Shown: piece by piece, positions 7,465 to 14,655 of the stretch
Position numbering within the stretch: position 1 is the first letter of the stretch
Layout of the letters: every line of letters starts with the position of its first letter
NCBI GenBank assembly: GCA_946495905.1
Contig: CAMMEP010000022.1
Span: 1 to 20,691, forward strand
Direction: 5' to 3'
Length of the DNA stretch: 20,691 nucleotides
DNA from: an uncultured Clostridium sp.
GTDB taxonomy: Bacteria > Bacillota > Clostridia > TANB77 > CAG-508
Notes under the pieces: generated by a model
What the model was told of the DNA's origin: nothing
The model's input: the letters and a program-made list of their open reading frames with translations, nothing else
Database searches by the model: none
Made by a program: the position numbers and the translations under genes

Positions 7465-8592
7465 CTATTCTACTACATAATTGGCGATTTCCTGATAATA
7501 TTCTTCTACTTTATTTATTGTAATATTCCAAGAATATCGCGCTGCTTCTTCAACTCCATTCTTTACTAAAGATTCTCTCAAATCTTGATTATTCAATAAT
7601 GTTTCTACCTTTTGTACAATATCATTAATATTGTCTTTTTCGATTATTAAGGCATTTTTATTTTCCTCAATAAAATCCATATTTCCGCCATTATTGGTAG
7701 TTATAATTGCGGCACCACAAGTCATTGCTTCCAATACTGGTAAACAAAAAGCTTCATACATAGAGGCACAAATATAAATATCTGTCTTTCTTAATGTATC
7801 TCCTATTACTATTTGTGGTGGATTAATAATAGGCAATAAATTTATATTTTTCTCTGGTTTAGTTGGTGTTATCCAATTTAACTTTATGTTATAACCTTTT
7901 TCTTTTACTATTTCTATTGCGTCTATAATGTTTTGAATTCTTTTAAATGTTGCTTCTTCTGAACCTATTATTGTAATATTTGGTACTTCATTCTTTTTAT
8001 GTGGCTCATAATAAAATACTTTGTCATCTACTGCATTTGGTATTACTTTTGCTTCTGTATTATATACTTCTTTTAATTTTGCTTTTGCAAAACTAGAAAC
8101 TGTATATGTAAAATGAATCGTTTTTAGTGCTTTATTAATATAGTTATAGGTTCTATTATCTACTTTTTCTAAATCAAATAAATGAAAATCTCCCTGTTCA
8201 AAGTAAATTACTGGTGCAATTTTTTGCTCTACACATTCATATATTTCTCTCCAGTAAGTTGCAACAATAACGTCTGTATCTTTTGGAATCGACTCACACA
8301 GCACACTTTCCCATGGTACTTGTATAAACTCAACTTTTTCATTTAAATTAAACCATACTGGCTTATTATCATGTGAAATTAGTGTAATTTTATGACCTCT
8401 ATCGGTTAGTCTGTTTGCATGTTCCAAGATAATTTTAGAACCCCCACATACTCCAGTCCAAGTCATAACATATGTTATATTTAAATGTTGTTTTTCTCTT
8501 TTTTGATACCTAAGATTTTGCTTTTTTGCATTTTTTAGTCTCTCTTCTCTTAAATTAAATTCATTTTTTCTTAGAGATTGTAAATTATTCAT
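7465..8592 (-). CDS. glycosyltransferase family 4 (GT-B fold)
   Basis: A 375-residue GT-B glycosyltransferase. After a basic, probably helical N-terminal 35 residues, the acceptor domain begins with ITYVMTWTGVCGGSKIILEH, where the GG loop is typical. The C-terminal domain has IPNAVDDKVF, the TIIGSEEATFKR region and the EX7E-type motif YEAFCLPVLEAMTCGAAI followed by NNGGNMDFI, which contacts the nucleotide-sugar donor. No membrane segment is visible, so action on the cytoplasmic side is expected. It lies 10 bp downstream of another glycosyltransferase gene, suggesting a joint role in one glycan. Donor and acceptor are not predictable. Start: ATG with AGGTGA upstream. Confidence 0.88.
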   Translation of the reverse strand: MNNLQSLRKNEFNLREERLKNAKKQNLRYQKREKQHLNITYVMTWTGVCGGSKIILEHANRLTDRGHKITLISHDNKPVWFNLNEKVEFIQVPWESVLCESIPKDTDVIVATYWREIYECVEQKIAPVIYFEQGDFHLFDLEKVDNRTYNYINKALKTIHFTYTVSSFAKAKLKEVYNTEAKVIPNAVDDKVFYYEPHKKNEVPNITIIGSEEATFKRIQNIIDAIEIVKEKGYNIKLNWITPTKPEKNINLLPIINPPQIVIGDTLRKTDIYICASMYEAFCLPVLEAMTCGAAIITTNNGGNMDFIEENKNALIIEKDNINDIVQKVETLLNNQDLRESLVKNGVEEAARYSWNITINKVEEYYQEIANYVVE

Positions 8593-8602
8593 TTATTATC
8601 AC

Positions 8603-9835
8603 CTATACTTTTTTTAATTTATCCCATACTTCGTTTGTAGTAATAAATTCATGATAATGCTTTTTTACATCTTTATCATATTGTTCTAAATCTGAAATTA
8701 GTACATTAAATACATCATTTCCAAATAATTTATTAATTTCAGGAACACTTTTTAATAATTTTTCATGATTTTCTTTTATTTTTTCTCTATATGTTTCATT
8801 ATTTACTACATATAATAAAAGTGGTTTATACTTTATCCACCCTCTTGATGCTTTTAAAAATCTTTGTTCAACCTCTTCATCACTTGTTTTTATTTTTCTT
8901 AATGTTTTAGGATACTTCTGCTTCACAATGCTAGTATATTTTAAAAATCCATCATGAAAATGATATACTGGAACTTTCATTATCTTTGAATTTTTCAAAT
9001 TGACAGAGAAAAATGCATCTTCTCCTCTAGCTCCTTCTGGGTTATAAAAAGCTGGAATTTTATCTATATGATTTAAATTCAAGCATAATGTAGAACCTAC
9101 TACCCAATTGCCTTTTCCTTCATCCTTTTGTACATAAGCTCCTTCTCCATTTGCAATTTTAGAATCCGCATAGGTTATTCCATTATCTTTCACAAATTTT
9201 TCTTTAATAGATTCCCAAGAAACTACCTCATTGCTAATAGCTTCAATATATTGTTTAAATAATTCTTCGTCAATATCTTCATTTAATTCTACATAAGGGA
9301 TTGGTGAAATATATCCACAGTGATAGCCAATGGTCACATCGGAATCCTTTATATATTTTAAGTGCATTGCTATATTGTCTTGCTCTTTCCAAGTTATTTC
9401 ATCTGTTTCCCTATTTTTTATGCATGCTACTGGGTATTCATCATCATCCCAAAATAATAAATAATCCATTTTATTCTTTTTAGCGTAATACATTAAGGTA
9501 TTTCTTCCTTTGGCATGTCCATGTCCAAAAAACAAATCTGCTTCTGACTTTGTTAAGATTTCTCTACCGATTAATTTTTTCTTTTCTTCTTCGATATCTT
9601 CTGGAGTAATGTATTTTACTCTTATCTCTTTATATACATTTGGTATAATTCCATAAAAGTCTACTCTTGTGGTAAACTGATACCCTAAATCAAATAGAAT
9701 AAATATTGTAATCTCAACTTTTTGCTCTGAGTCTTTAAATTGATTTACTAACCTTTCATAAGTATTATTTATTACTTTACATACATTTGGTCTGCCTGTA
9801 ACAAAACCTATTCCAAACTTTATTACATTTTCCAT
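8603..9835 (-). CDS. GT-A type glycosyltransferase-like protein
   Basis: A 410-residue soluble protein with the pattern of a GT-A glycosyltransferase. FGIGFVTGRPNVCKVI opens a Rossmann-like nucleotide-binding half, YLLFWDDDEYPV (about residue 131) supplies a DxD metal-binding motif, and GARGEDAFFSVNL resembles the conserved acidic acceptor-side motif (ED). The family looks GT2-like but divergent, so the assignment is by motif. It is the first gene after a near-consensus promoter (9879-9907), with AAAGGAG 7 bases before the ATG. It heads a run of two glycosyltransferases, GNAT, pth and rng. The target sugar and acceptor are unknown. Confidence 0.72.
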   Translation of the reverse strand: MENVIKFGIGFVTGRPNVCKVINNTYERLVNQFKDSEQKVEITIFILFDLGYQFTTRVDFYGIIPNVYKEIRVKYITPEDIEEEKKKLIGREILTKSEADLFFGHGHAKGRNTLMYYAKKNKMDYLLFWDDDEYPVACIKNRETDEITWKEQDNIAMHLKYIKDSDVTIGYHCGYISPIPYVELNEDIDEELFKQYIEAISNEVVSWESIKEKFVKDNGITYADSKIANGEGAYVQKDEGKGNWVVGSTLCLNLNHIDKIPAFYNPEGARGEDAFFSVNLKNSKIMKVPVYHFHDGFLKYTSIVKQKYPKTLRKIKTSDEEVEQRFLKASRGWIKYKPLLLYVVNNETYREKIKENHEKLLKSVPEINKLFGNDVFNVLISDLEQYDKDVKKHYHEFITTNEVWDKLKKV

Positions 9836-9878
9836 TCCCTTTCTCCTTTAGAAAAAAATCTTCTAATCTAGCTGATTT

Positions 9879-9907
9879 AGTATATCACATTTTGTACTTT
9901 ATGTCAA
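9879..9907 (-). promoter_or_regulatory. near-consensus sigma-A promoter for the glycosyltransferase operon
   Basis: On the minus strand TTGACA (9907-9902) is followed by a 17-bp spacer and TATACT (9884-9879). The predicted transcript leader before the ATG at 9835 is only about 35-40 nt, with no room for a riboswitch. The 9908-10060 stretch upstream is AT-rich with nothing else recognised. Confidence 0.8.
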
Positions 9908-10063
9908 ATTTTGTTTTTATTACATAGAGTAAGATTATAGCGTTTTTTCATTGTTTAATTTTTTTAATTTTTATGTGTAATTTACATAAATTCACGTTGT
10001 TTTTATTTATTAAACATTTTTATTATTATGGAATATTTGTAATTTTCCTATACAATAGTAAAA

Positions 10064-10101
10064 GCAAAGTTTTAAATACATTTCTGTACTAAAATCTTTG
10101 C
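10064..10101 (-). terminator. probable intrinsic terminator after recO
   Basis: GCAAAG (10064-10069) pairs with CTTTGC (10096-10101), and the stem extends inward through TTTTA/TAAAA with one mismatch. On the minus strand the hairpin is followed by a short CTTTTAC tract. It lies 4 bases past the recO stop and separates the era-yqzL-recO unit from the promoter of the glycosyltransferase operon. Confidence 0.55.
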
Positions 10102-10104
10102 CCT

Positions 10105-10834
10105 TTAAAATAATTTTTCCAATTTATATTCTTTATCTAACTTTTCATTTAAATATACATTACTAATAATTTGTAATTCCTTTACCCCCTGTTCGGATAA
10201 ATTAAAAGAAAACAGTTTTTTCGGAGGTGCTAACACAATATATTTAACAGCATTAAGCGTTGCTTCCGATATCTCAATAGCACCTTTATCTTGCCTTCCA
10301 CAAGCATCACATTTTAGTCCATTATCTCGAAAACTAAAATGATTCAATAGCACATCTGACTGTTTACAATTTGCACATTTATCAATAATAGGAGTAAATC
10401 CCAATAAGCACATTAATTTTAGTTTAAAAATTGAAATCGTTAAATCCAAATTTTTATCTGTTTCTGAAAGTACATATAATGTATTTAAAAAAAGTTGTAA
10501 AATTTTATATGTATTTTGGTTTTCATCTGTAACATCATTTATTATCTTTGTAATATGAGAAGCATATTGAAGCTTGTCTAAATCGATTCGTAAATTATAA
10601 AAAACTTCATTTACTTCACAAGAATTAATATGATAGGAACTAGCTCCTTGATAAATCAGGTAATCCCCAAAGCATAAAAATTGTGTTGCTGCCATAAGTT
10701 GGCTTTTAGGCCTTCTTGCTCCTTTGGCAGCACACCCAATTTTGCCGATTCGGAGTTAATATTGTTACCATCTTATCATAGTCGCTCATGTTGTTCTCTG
10801 CTATTACTATTCCCTTCACTTTTAATATTCCCAT
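10105..10834 (-). CDS. recO: DNA repair protein RecO, split by a +1 frame change
   Basis: RecO binds DNA and helps RecR load RecA in recombinational repair. The main open frame (10695 down to 10105, 196 aa) begins inside the protein, at MAATQFLCFGDYL. The missing N-terminal OB-fold is found upstream in another frame: ATG at 10834, MGILKVKGIVIA, then DYDKMVTILTPN. The second frame resumes with GKIGCAAKGARRPKSQL, the usual RecO GKI-x-AKGARRP motif. The join needs a +1 shift at codon CGG (10747-10745); unshifted, the first frame runs 12 more codons to a stop at 10706. The later half keeps the zinc-type cysteines CANC and CDAC. RecO relatives usually have one more residue before the conserved Gly-Lys. 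It overlaps yqzL by about 60 bp. It may be broken, a sequencing error, or a frameshifted product. Confidence 0.85.
10745..10747 (-). other. frame-change site in recO at a CGG codon
   Basis: The zero frame reads ACT CCG AAT CGG CAA; the downstream RecO frame reads GGC AAA ATT starting one base later. Skipping the C of CGG gives the conserved Gly codon GGC. The allowed junction region lies between an upstream TAA in the new frame and the TAA of the old frame, and homology narrows it to this codon. Confidence 0.7.
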
Positions 10835-10949
10835 TTTTGTTTTCCGCCTCTAACATATTTTTTTCTATATTTTCCACTTCAACTAATTCTAAAAAAGTAT
10901 TAATATTTCCTGTATTTTTGAAAGTATTCCATGCCATTTGTTTTATCAT
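10776..10949 (-). CDS. yqzL: YqzL-like small protein
   Basis: A 57-residue protein of unknown function. The N-terminal part MIKQMAWNTFKNTGNINTFL fits the YqzL pattern WN-x-F-x-x-TG-x-I/V-x-x-(Y/F)L, followed by an acidic and lysine-rich tail. In Bacillus yqzL also lies between era and recO, so the position supports the call. The frame is open to a TTG at 10982, but the ATG at 10949 is preceded by GGAG with a 9-base spacer and gives the expected short N-terminus. Its 3' end overlaps the recO start in another frame, consistent with translational coupling. Most relatives are nearer 47-50 residues. Confidence 0.7.
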   Translation of the reverse strand: MIKQMAWNTFKNTGNINTFLELVEVENIEKNMLEAENKNGNIKSEGNSNSREQHERL

Positions 10950-11046
10950 GCTAATCATCTCCATTTCATAAAGCTGTTGCAATTTAGAATTGCATCAAAT
11001 TCTTTATTTTATCATTTGCAAATTTAATAATTTTATGCATTTTGTT

Positions 11047-11100
11047 TGAGAATTTTTTATCTAAATTTTGACGACGTAAGACGAAGTTTATTTTGGCAAT
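11047..11100. repeat. hairpin-element family, partial copy D at the era 3' end
   Basis: About 52 bases from 11047 match the right half of copy C (14601-14652) with roughly eight differences, including the shared ATTTTTTATCTAAATTTTGA and ACGAAG-TTTATTTTG segments. The era stop codon (11088-11090) lies inside it. The central hairpin present in the other copies is absent. Confidence 0.65.
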
Positions 11101-12003
11101 TTAAATGGTTTGAGGAATTTTGCATCATTAATCCAATCCTCTCTAACCTTCACCCATAGTTTTAAATTTATCTTCAATCCTAGCATTCTTTCTAAATCTT
11201 GTCTAGCATACGTACCTATCTTTTTTAACATACTACCATTTTTTCCTATGATAATTCCTTTATGCGATTCTCTTAAACAATAAATAGTAGCTTCTATGTT
11301 ATAAAAAGGTTCATTTTCCATCGTTTTTCTTTTTTTCATTTTTTCTACTTCTACAAATATGCCATGAGGCACTTCGTCATTTAACAACTTTAATGCTTTT
11401 TCTCTTATCGTCTCTTCTACTAGCTGTCTTGTGGTTTGGTCTGTATACTCTTCTATATTATAATATGCTGGTCCTTCTTTTAGGTTCTTCTCAATCTCAT
11501 CTAATATTACATCTAAGTTAATGTTTTTTACTGTCGAAACTGGTATGATACTAACAAAATCATATTCATTTTTATATAAATCAATTAACTTAGCTACTCT
11601 TACCTTGTCCACTAAATCCACTTTATTAATAACTAGAATCGTTTTCTTTTTGGCTGCTTTTATTTTTTCTAAAATTAGCTTATCGCCCTTTCCAATGTCC
11701 TCCGAAGTAGCTTCAATTACGAAAACAACTACATCTACATCTTTGGATACTTCAAAGGCATTTTCTACCATTACATTTCCTAATTTAGATTTTGGCTTAT
11801 GAATTCCTGGTGTATCAATAAAAATTATTTGTGAATTTGGTCTATTTACAATAGCCCTTATTACGGTTCTTGTTGTTTGTGGTTTATTAGCAATTGCTGC
11901 CACTTTTTCTCCAACTAAACTATTAATAATACTAGATTTTCCCACATTTGTTCTACCCAATATGGATACAAATCCTGATTTAAATTTTATTTTTTCTTCC
12001 ATG
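11088..12003 (-). CDS. era: GTPase Era
   Basis: An essential GTPase that binds the 3' end of 16S rRNA during 30S subunit maturation. G-domain motifs: G1 GRTNVGKSS (near residue 16), G3 DTPGIHKPKS, G4 INKVD. The switch-I region has KPQTTRT, typical of Era. A C-terminal KH RNA-binding domain follows, with GIIIGKNGSMLKKIGTYAR and LKLWVKVREDW. The length (304 aa) is usual. The frame is open back to 12095, but the ATG at 12003 has AAAGGAG with an 8-base spacer and matches the family start. The extra upstream codons overlap hydA. The hydA stop lies 15 bp upstream, so era is probably read through from the hydrogenase genes. Confidence 0.96.
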
Positions 12004-12018
12004 TATTTACTCCTTTTG

Positions 12019-13759
12019 TTATATCCTATATTCCTCCATTGGCGTATAATTCGTATGTAATAATTCATGAGCTTTATGGTCACCTGGCTTACCAATATAA
12101 TCTTTATAGATTTGTTTTAAAATTGGATTTTCATGTGATTTTCTAATTGTACTTCTTTCATCGATTGAATACATCGCTGCTGCTCTTTTTGCCCTTACAT
12201 CTACTGTCATTCTTGTTTTAGAGTTCTTTATTGGTTGGCCACCTCCCATAATGCATCCTCCAGGGCAAGCCATAACTTCTACAAAACTATAATCTGCTGT
12301 TCCATTTTTTATTTCTTCCATTACTTTTCTTGCATTTCCAAGTCCATGTGCCACTGCAACTTTTACTTCTTTATCTCCTATTTTTACCGTCGCTTTTTTG
12401 ATGCCTTTTGCTCCTCTTACTTCTTCAAATTCTAATTTTTTTAGTTCTTCTCCTGTTATCAATTCATAAGCAGTACGAAGTGCGGCTTCCATCACGCCAC
12501 CAGTTACACCAAAAATAGCTGCTGCTCCTGTTGCCTCTCCCATTGGATTATCAAAAGTATCGTCTTCTAATTTGTCAAACTCAATATTTGCTTGTTTAAT
12601 CATTCTTGAAAGTTCACGAGTCGTAATAACGCTATCTACATCCCATAAACCATTTACTTTCATTTCTTCTCTTTGTCTTTCATATTTCTTAGCAATGCAT
12701 GGCATTACCGAAACCACGTATATCTTACTTGGATCAATATTGTTCTTTTCAGCATAATAGGATTTAATAATTGCTCCAAACATTTGGTGTGGTGATTTGC
12801 AGCTTGATAAATGGTCTAAATTCTCAGGATACTCCATTTCTGCAAAACGTACCCAGCCTGGGCAACAAGAAGTAGTCATTGGCAAATGGTCATTTTCTTT
12901 GAATCGTTTTACAAACTCAGTCGCTTCTTCCATTATTGTAAAGTCAGCTCCTGTATTCGTATCAAATACCTTATCAAAACCTAAGGCTTTAAGTGCAGAT
13001 ACCATCTTTCCTGTAACATTTGTACCAATATCCATACCAAACTCTTCTCCTAAAGCTACTCGAATGGATGGCGCTGTTTGTACTACTACGAATGTATCTG
13101 GGTCTTTTAACTTTGCCCAAACTTCATTAATATTTTCTTTTTCATGAAGTGCACCTGTTGGACAAGATTCAATACATTGACCACAAAAAGTACAATTTAC
13201 ATCATTTAAGCTATGGTCATAAGTAGTGGAAATGCATGACTCAAAACCTCTTCCAATACAATCAATTGCCCCAATATTTTGTACATTTTTGCAAGTTGCT
13301 ACACATCTTCTGCATAAAATACATTTGTTAAAATCTCTTACAATTGATGGAGATTTATCATCTATTTTATGCTCTGTTCTTTCTCCTTTAAATTCGATAT
13401 CCAATACATTAAATTTAATTGCCAAATCTTGAAGTTCACAATTACCGTGAACGCGTACATGTTAAGCAATCCTTAGAGTGGTTGGAAATAATTAAATCTA
13501 GTATTGTATGTCTTGCTTCTAGCACATTTGGTGTATGAGTATGTACTACCATTCCCTCTTCTACCGTTTGAATACAAGAAGTAGCAAAACCACGTCTTCC
13601 TTCTACCTCAACAATACACATTCTGCAATCTCCAACTTCATTAATGTCTTTTAAAAAGCATAAAGTTGGAATATCAATTCCTGCTTGTTTTGCTGCATCT
13701 AATATAGTTGTTCCTTCTGGCACACATACTTTCTTATCATCAATTTTTAAATTAACCAT
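12019..13759 (-). CDS. hydA: [FeFe] hydrogenase catalytic subunit HydA, split by a +1 frame change
   Basis: Catalytic subunit of the trimeric NAD-linked [FeFe] hydrogenase. The first frame (13759 to 13442) encodes the N-terminal [2Fe-2S] domain (C34, C45, C48, C62) and half of the HxxxCxxCxxxxxC cluster motif, ending CLTCTRSR-stop. The +1 frame resumes with NCELQDL, then two CxxCxxCxxxC clusters (CILCRRCVATC, CTFCGQCIESC). The H-cluster motifs follow: TSCCPGWVRF, MPCIAKKYE and EVMACPGGCIMGGGQP. Joined, the product is about 579 aa, the usual size. Skipping one base restores the exact Cys spacing of the N-terminal cluster. The ATG at 13759 has a strong AAGGAGG. Taken alone, the 3' frame could start only at TTG 13425 and would lack an electron-entry cluster. 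Whether the gene is functional is open. Confidence 0.93.
13442..13447 (-). other. frame-change site in hydA: CGG followed by UAA
   Basis: The zero frame reads CGT TCA CGG TAA and stops. The +1 frame reads GGT AAT TGT GAA, giving G-N-C-E, which matches the conserved R-N-G-N-C-E of HydA proteins. The junction must lie within about six codons, because the +1 frame has an upstream stop. There is no homopolymer run at the site and no Shine-Dalgarno-like stimulator directly upstream. Confidence 0.8.
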
Positions 13760-13779
13760 TATTTTCCTCCTTCCCTAAA

Positions 13780-13828
13780 TGGGGACAGGCCTAAAAACGA
13801 CAAAGTTGTCGTTTTTGGGACAGGCCTT
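13780..13828. repeat. GGGACAG-type palindromic repeat, copy 3
   Basis: Two direct copies of GGGACAGGCCT (13782-13792 and 13817-13827) flank a perfect palindrome, AAAAACGAC with GTCGTTTTT (13793-13816). It sits between the GNAT gene and the hydA ribosome binding site. The inner palindrome differs from those at the other two loci while the GGGACAG border is kept. Confidence 0.75.
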
Positions 13829-13887
13829 TACTCTAACTTATCTGAATTTTCTTTACTTATACTAATTTATCTATTCTAAATTTGGAA

Positions 13888-14457
13888 TTATATATTCTTG
13901 TTTCTTATATATGATTGTCCTTTTTCATCGAATTCTTCTTTTAAAATATCCATAAATAGCTTATCATAATATCTTCCATTAACAAAAATATTCTTTCTTC
14001 TTCTTCCCATTTCTTTAAATCCGCATTTCTTATAACATGCTATTCCTCTTCCGTTAAATTCCATCACATCTAAATTAACACTATTTAAATTTAAATAATT
14101 AAATCCATAGTCCAGCAATAAATTAATAGCCTCTGTACCATAACCTTTTTCTCTGTTTTCTTTTTCTCCTATCATGATTCCTAATGTCCCCACTTTATTT
14201 ATATAGTCTATCTTATCAAATCCGATAGTTCCTATCATTTCGTCATTTTCTAGTTTTACGATAACAAATACTACACTATTATTCTTTTTAGTTGTTAAAT
14301 ACTCTTTTTCTCCTTCTATGTCCATTATCATAGAGCTTCTTCCTGTGTAATCCGTTACCTCAAAGTCATTTAGCCATTTCACAAATATTTCTGCATCTTC
14401 CATATTTCTTGGAGATAAATATATCCTATCTCCTACTATTTTTTTAAAATACTTCAT
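13888..14457 (-). CDS. RimJ/RimL-type GNAT acetyltransferase
   Basis: A GNAT protein of the RimJ/RimL/SpeG-like branch. It opens with GDRIYLSPRNMEDAEIFVKW, the usual start of this branch. VGTLGIMIGEKENREKGYGT contains the acetyl-CoA binding loop RxKGYGT, and AINLLLDYGF, NLNSVNLDVMEFNGRGIACY and KKCGFKEMGRRRK follow. The frame is open to 14478, but the upstream ATG lies inside the Shine-Dalgarno AAGGAG; the ATG at 14457 has an 8-base spacer and gives the family-like start, so the product is 189 aa. It sits between hydB and hydA with a different repeat on each side, an unusual place that suggests later insertion. Substrate is unknown. Confidence 0.88.
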   Translation of the reverse strand: MKYFKKIVGDRIYLSPRNMEDAEIFVKWLNDFEVTDYTGRSSMIMDIEGEKEYLTTKKNNSVVFVIVKLENDEMIGTIGFDKIDYINKVGTLGIMIGEKENREKGYGTEAINLLLDYGFNYLNLNSVNLDVMEFNGRGIACYKKCGFKEMGRRRKNIFVNGRYYDKLFMDILKEEFDEKGQSYIRNKNI

Positions 14458-14482
14458 TGTTATCACTCCTTGTTTCATGAAC

Positions 14483-14652
14483 TTTTTTAACTAAGTTTTG
14501 ACAATGTAATGAGAATCTCTAATTTAATTTTAATTTTCAAAAGAAGCAAGTAGTGCTAGGAAAAATTTAGTAAAAAACCGGAAATGTACTTTGTGTACAT
14601 TGAGGATTTTTTATCTAAATTTTGACAACGCAATACGAAGCTTATTTTGAAA
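14483..14652. repeat. hairpin-element family, diverged copy C downstream of hydB
   Basis: The core GCTAGG...AAAACCGG with hairpin AATGTAC-TTTGT-GTACATT (14583-14601) and GAGGATTTT aligns with copies A and B. Two imperfect direct repeats flank it, TTTTTTAACTAAGTTTTGAC at 14483 and TTTTTTATCTAAATTTTGAC at about 14607. It fills the gap between hydB and the GNAT gene and ends 3 bases past the hydB stop. Confidence 0.65.
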
Positions 14653-14655
14653 ATT

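Noticed and set aside
12004..12095. Longer N-terminus for Era
   Set aside because: The extra codons overlap the end of hydA and lack a ribosome site; the ATG at 12003 has AAAGGAG and fits the family.
12797..13147. 116-codon plus-strand open frame
   Set aside because: It lies fully antisense to the conserved hydA frame and its translation has no recognisable motif.
13442..13470. prfB-style programmed frameshift in hydA with an internal Shine-Dalgarno
   Set aside because: There is no AGGGGG-type stimulator 3 bases upstream; the nearest purine string (AAGGA) is about 25 bases away. A CGG-based slip is kept as a separate hypothesis.
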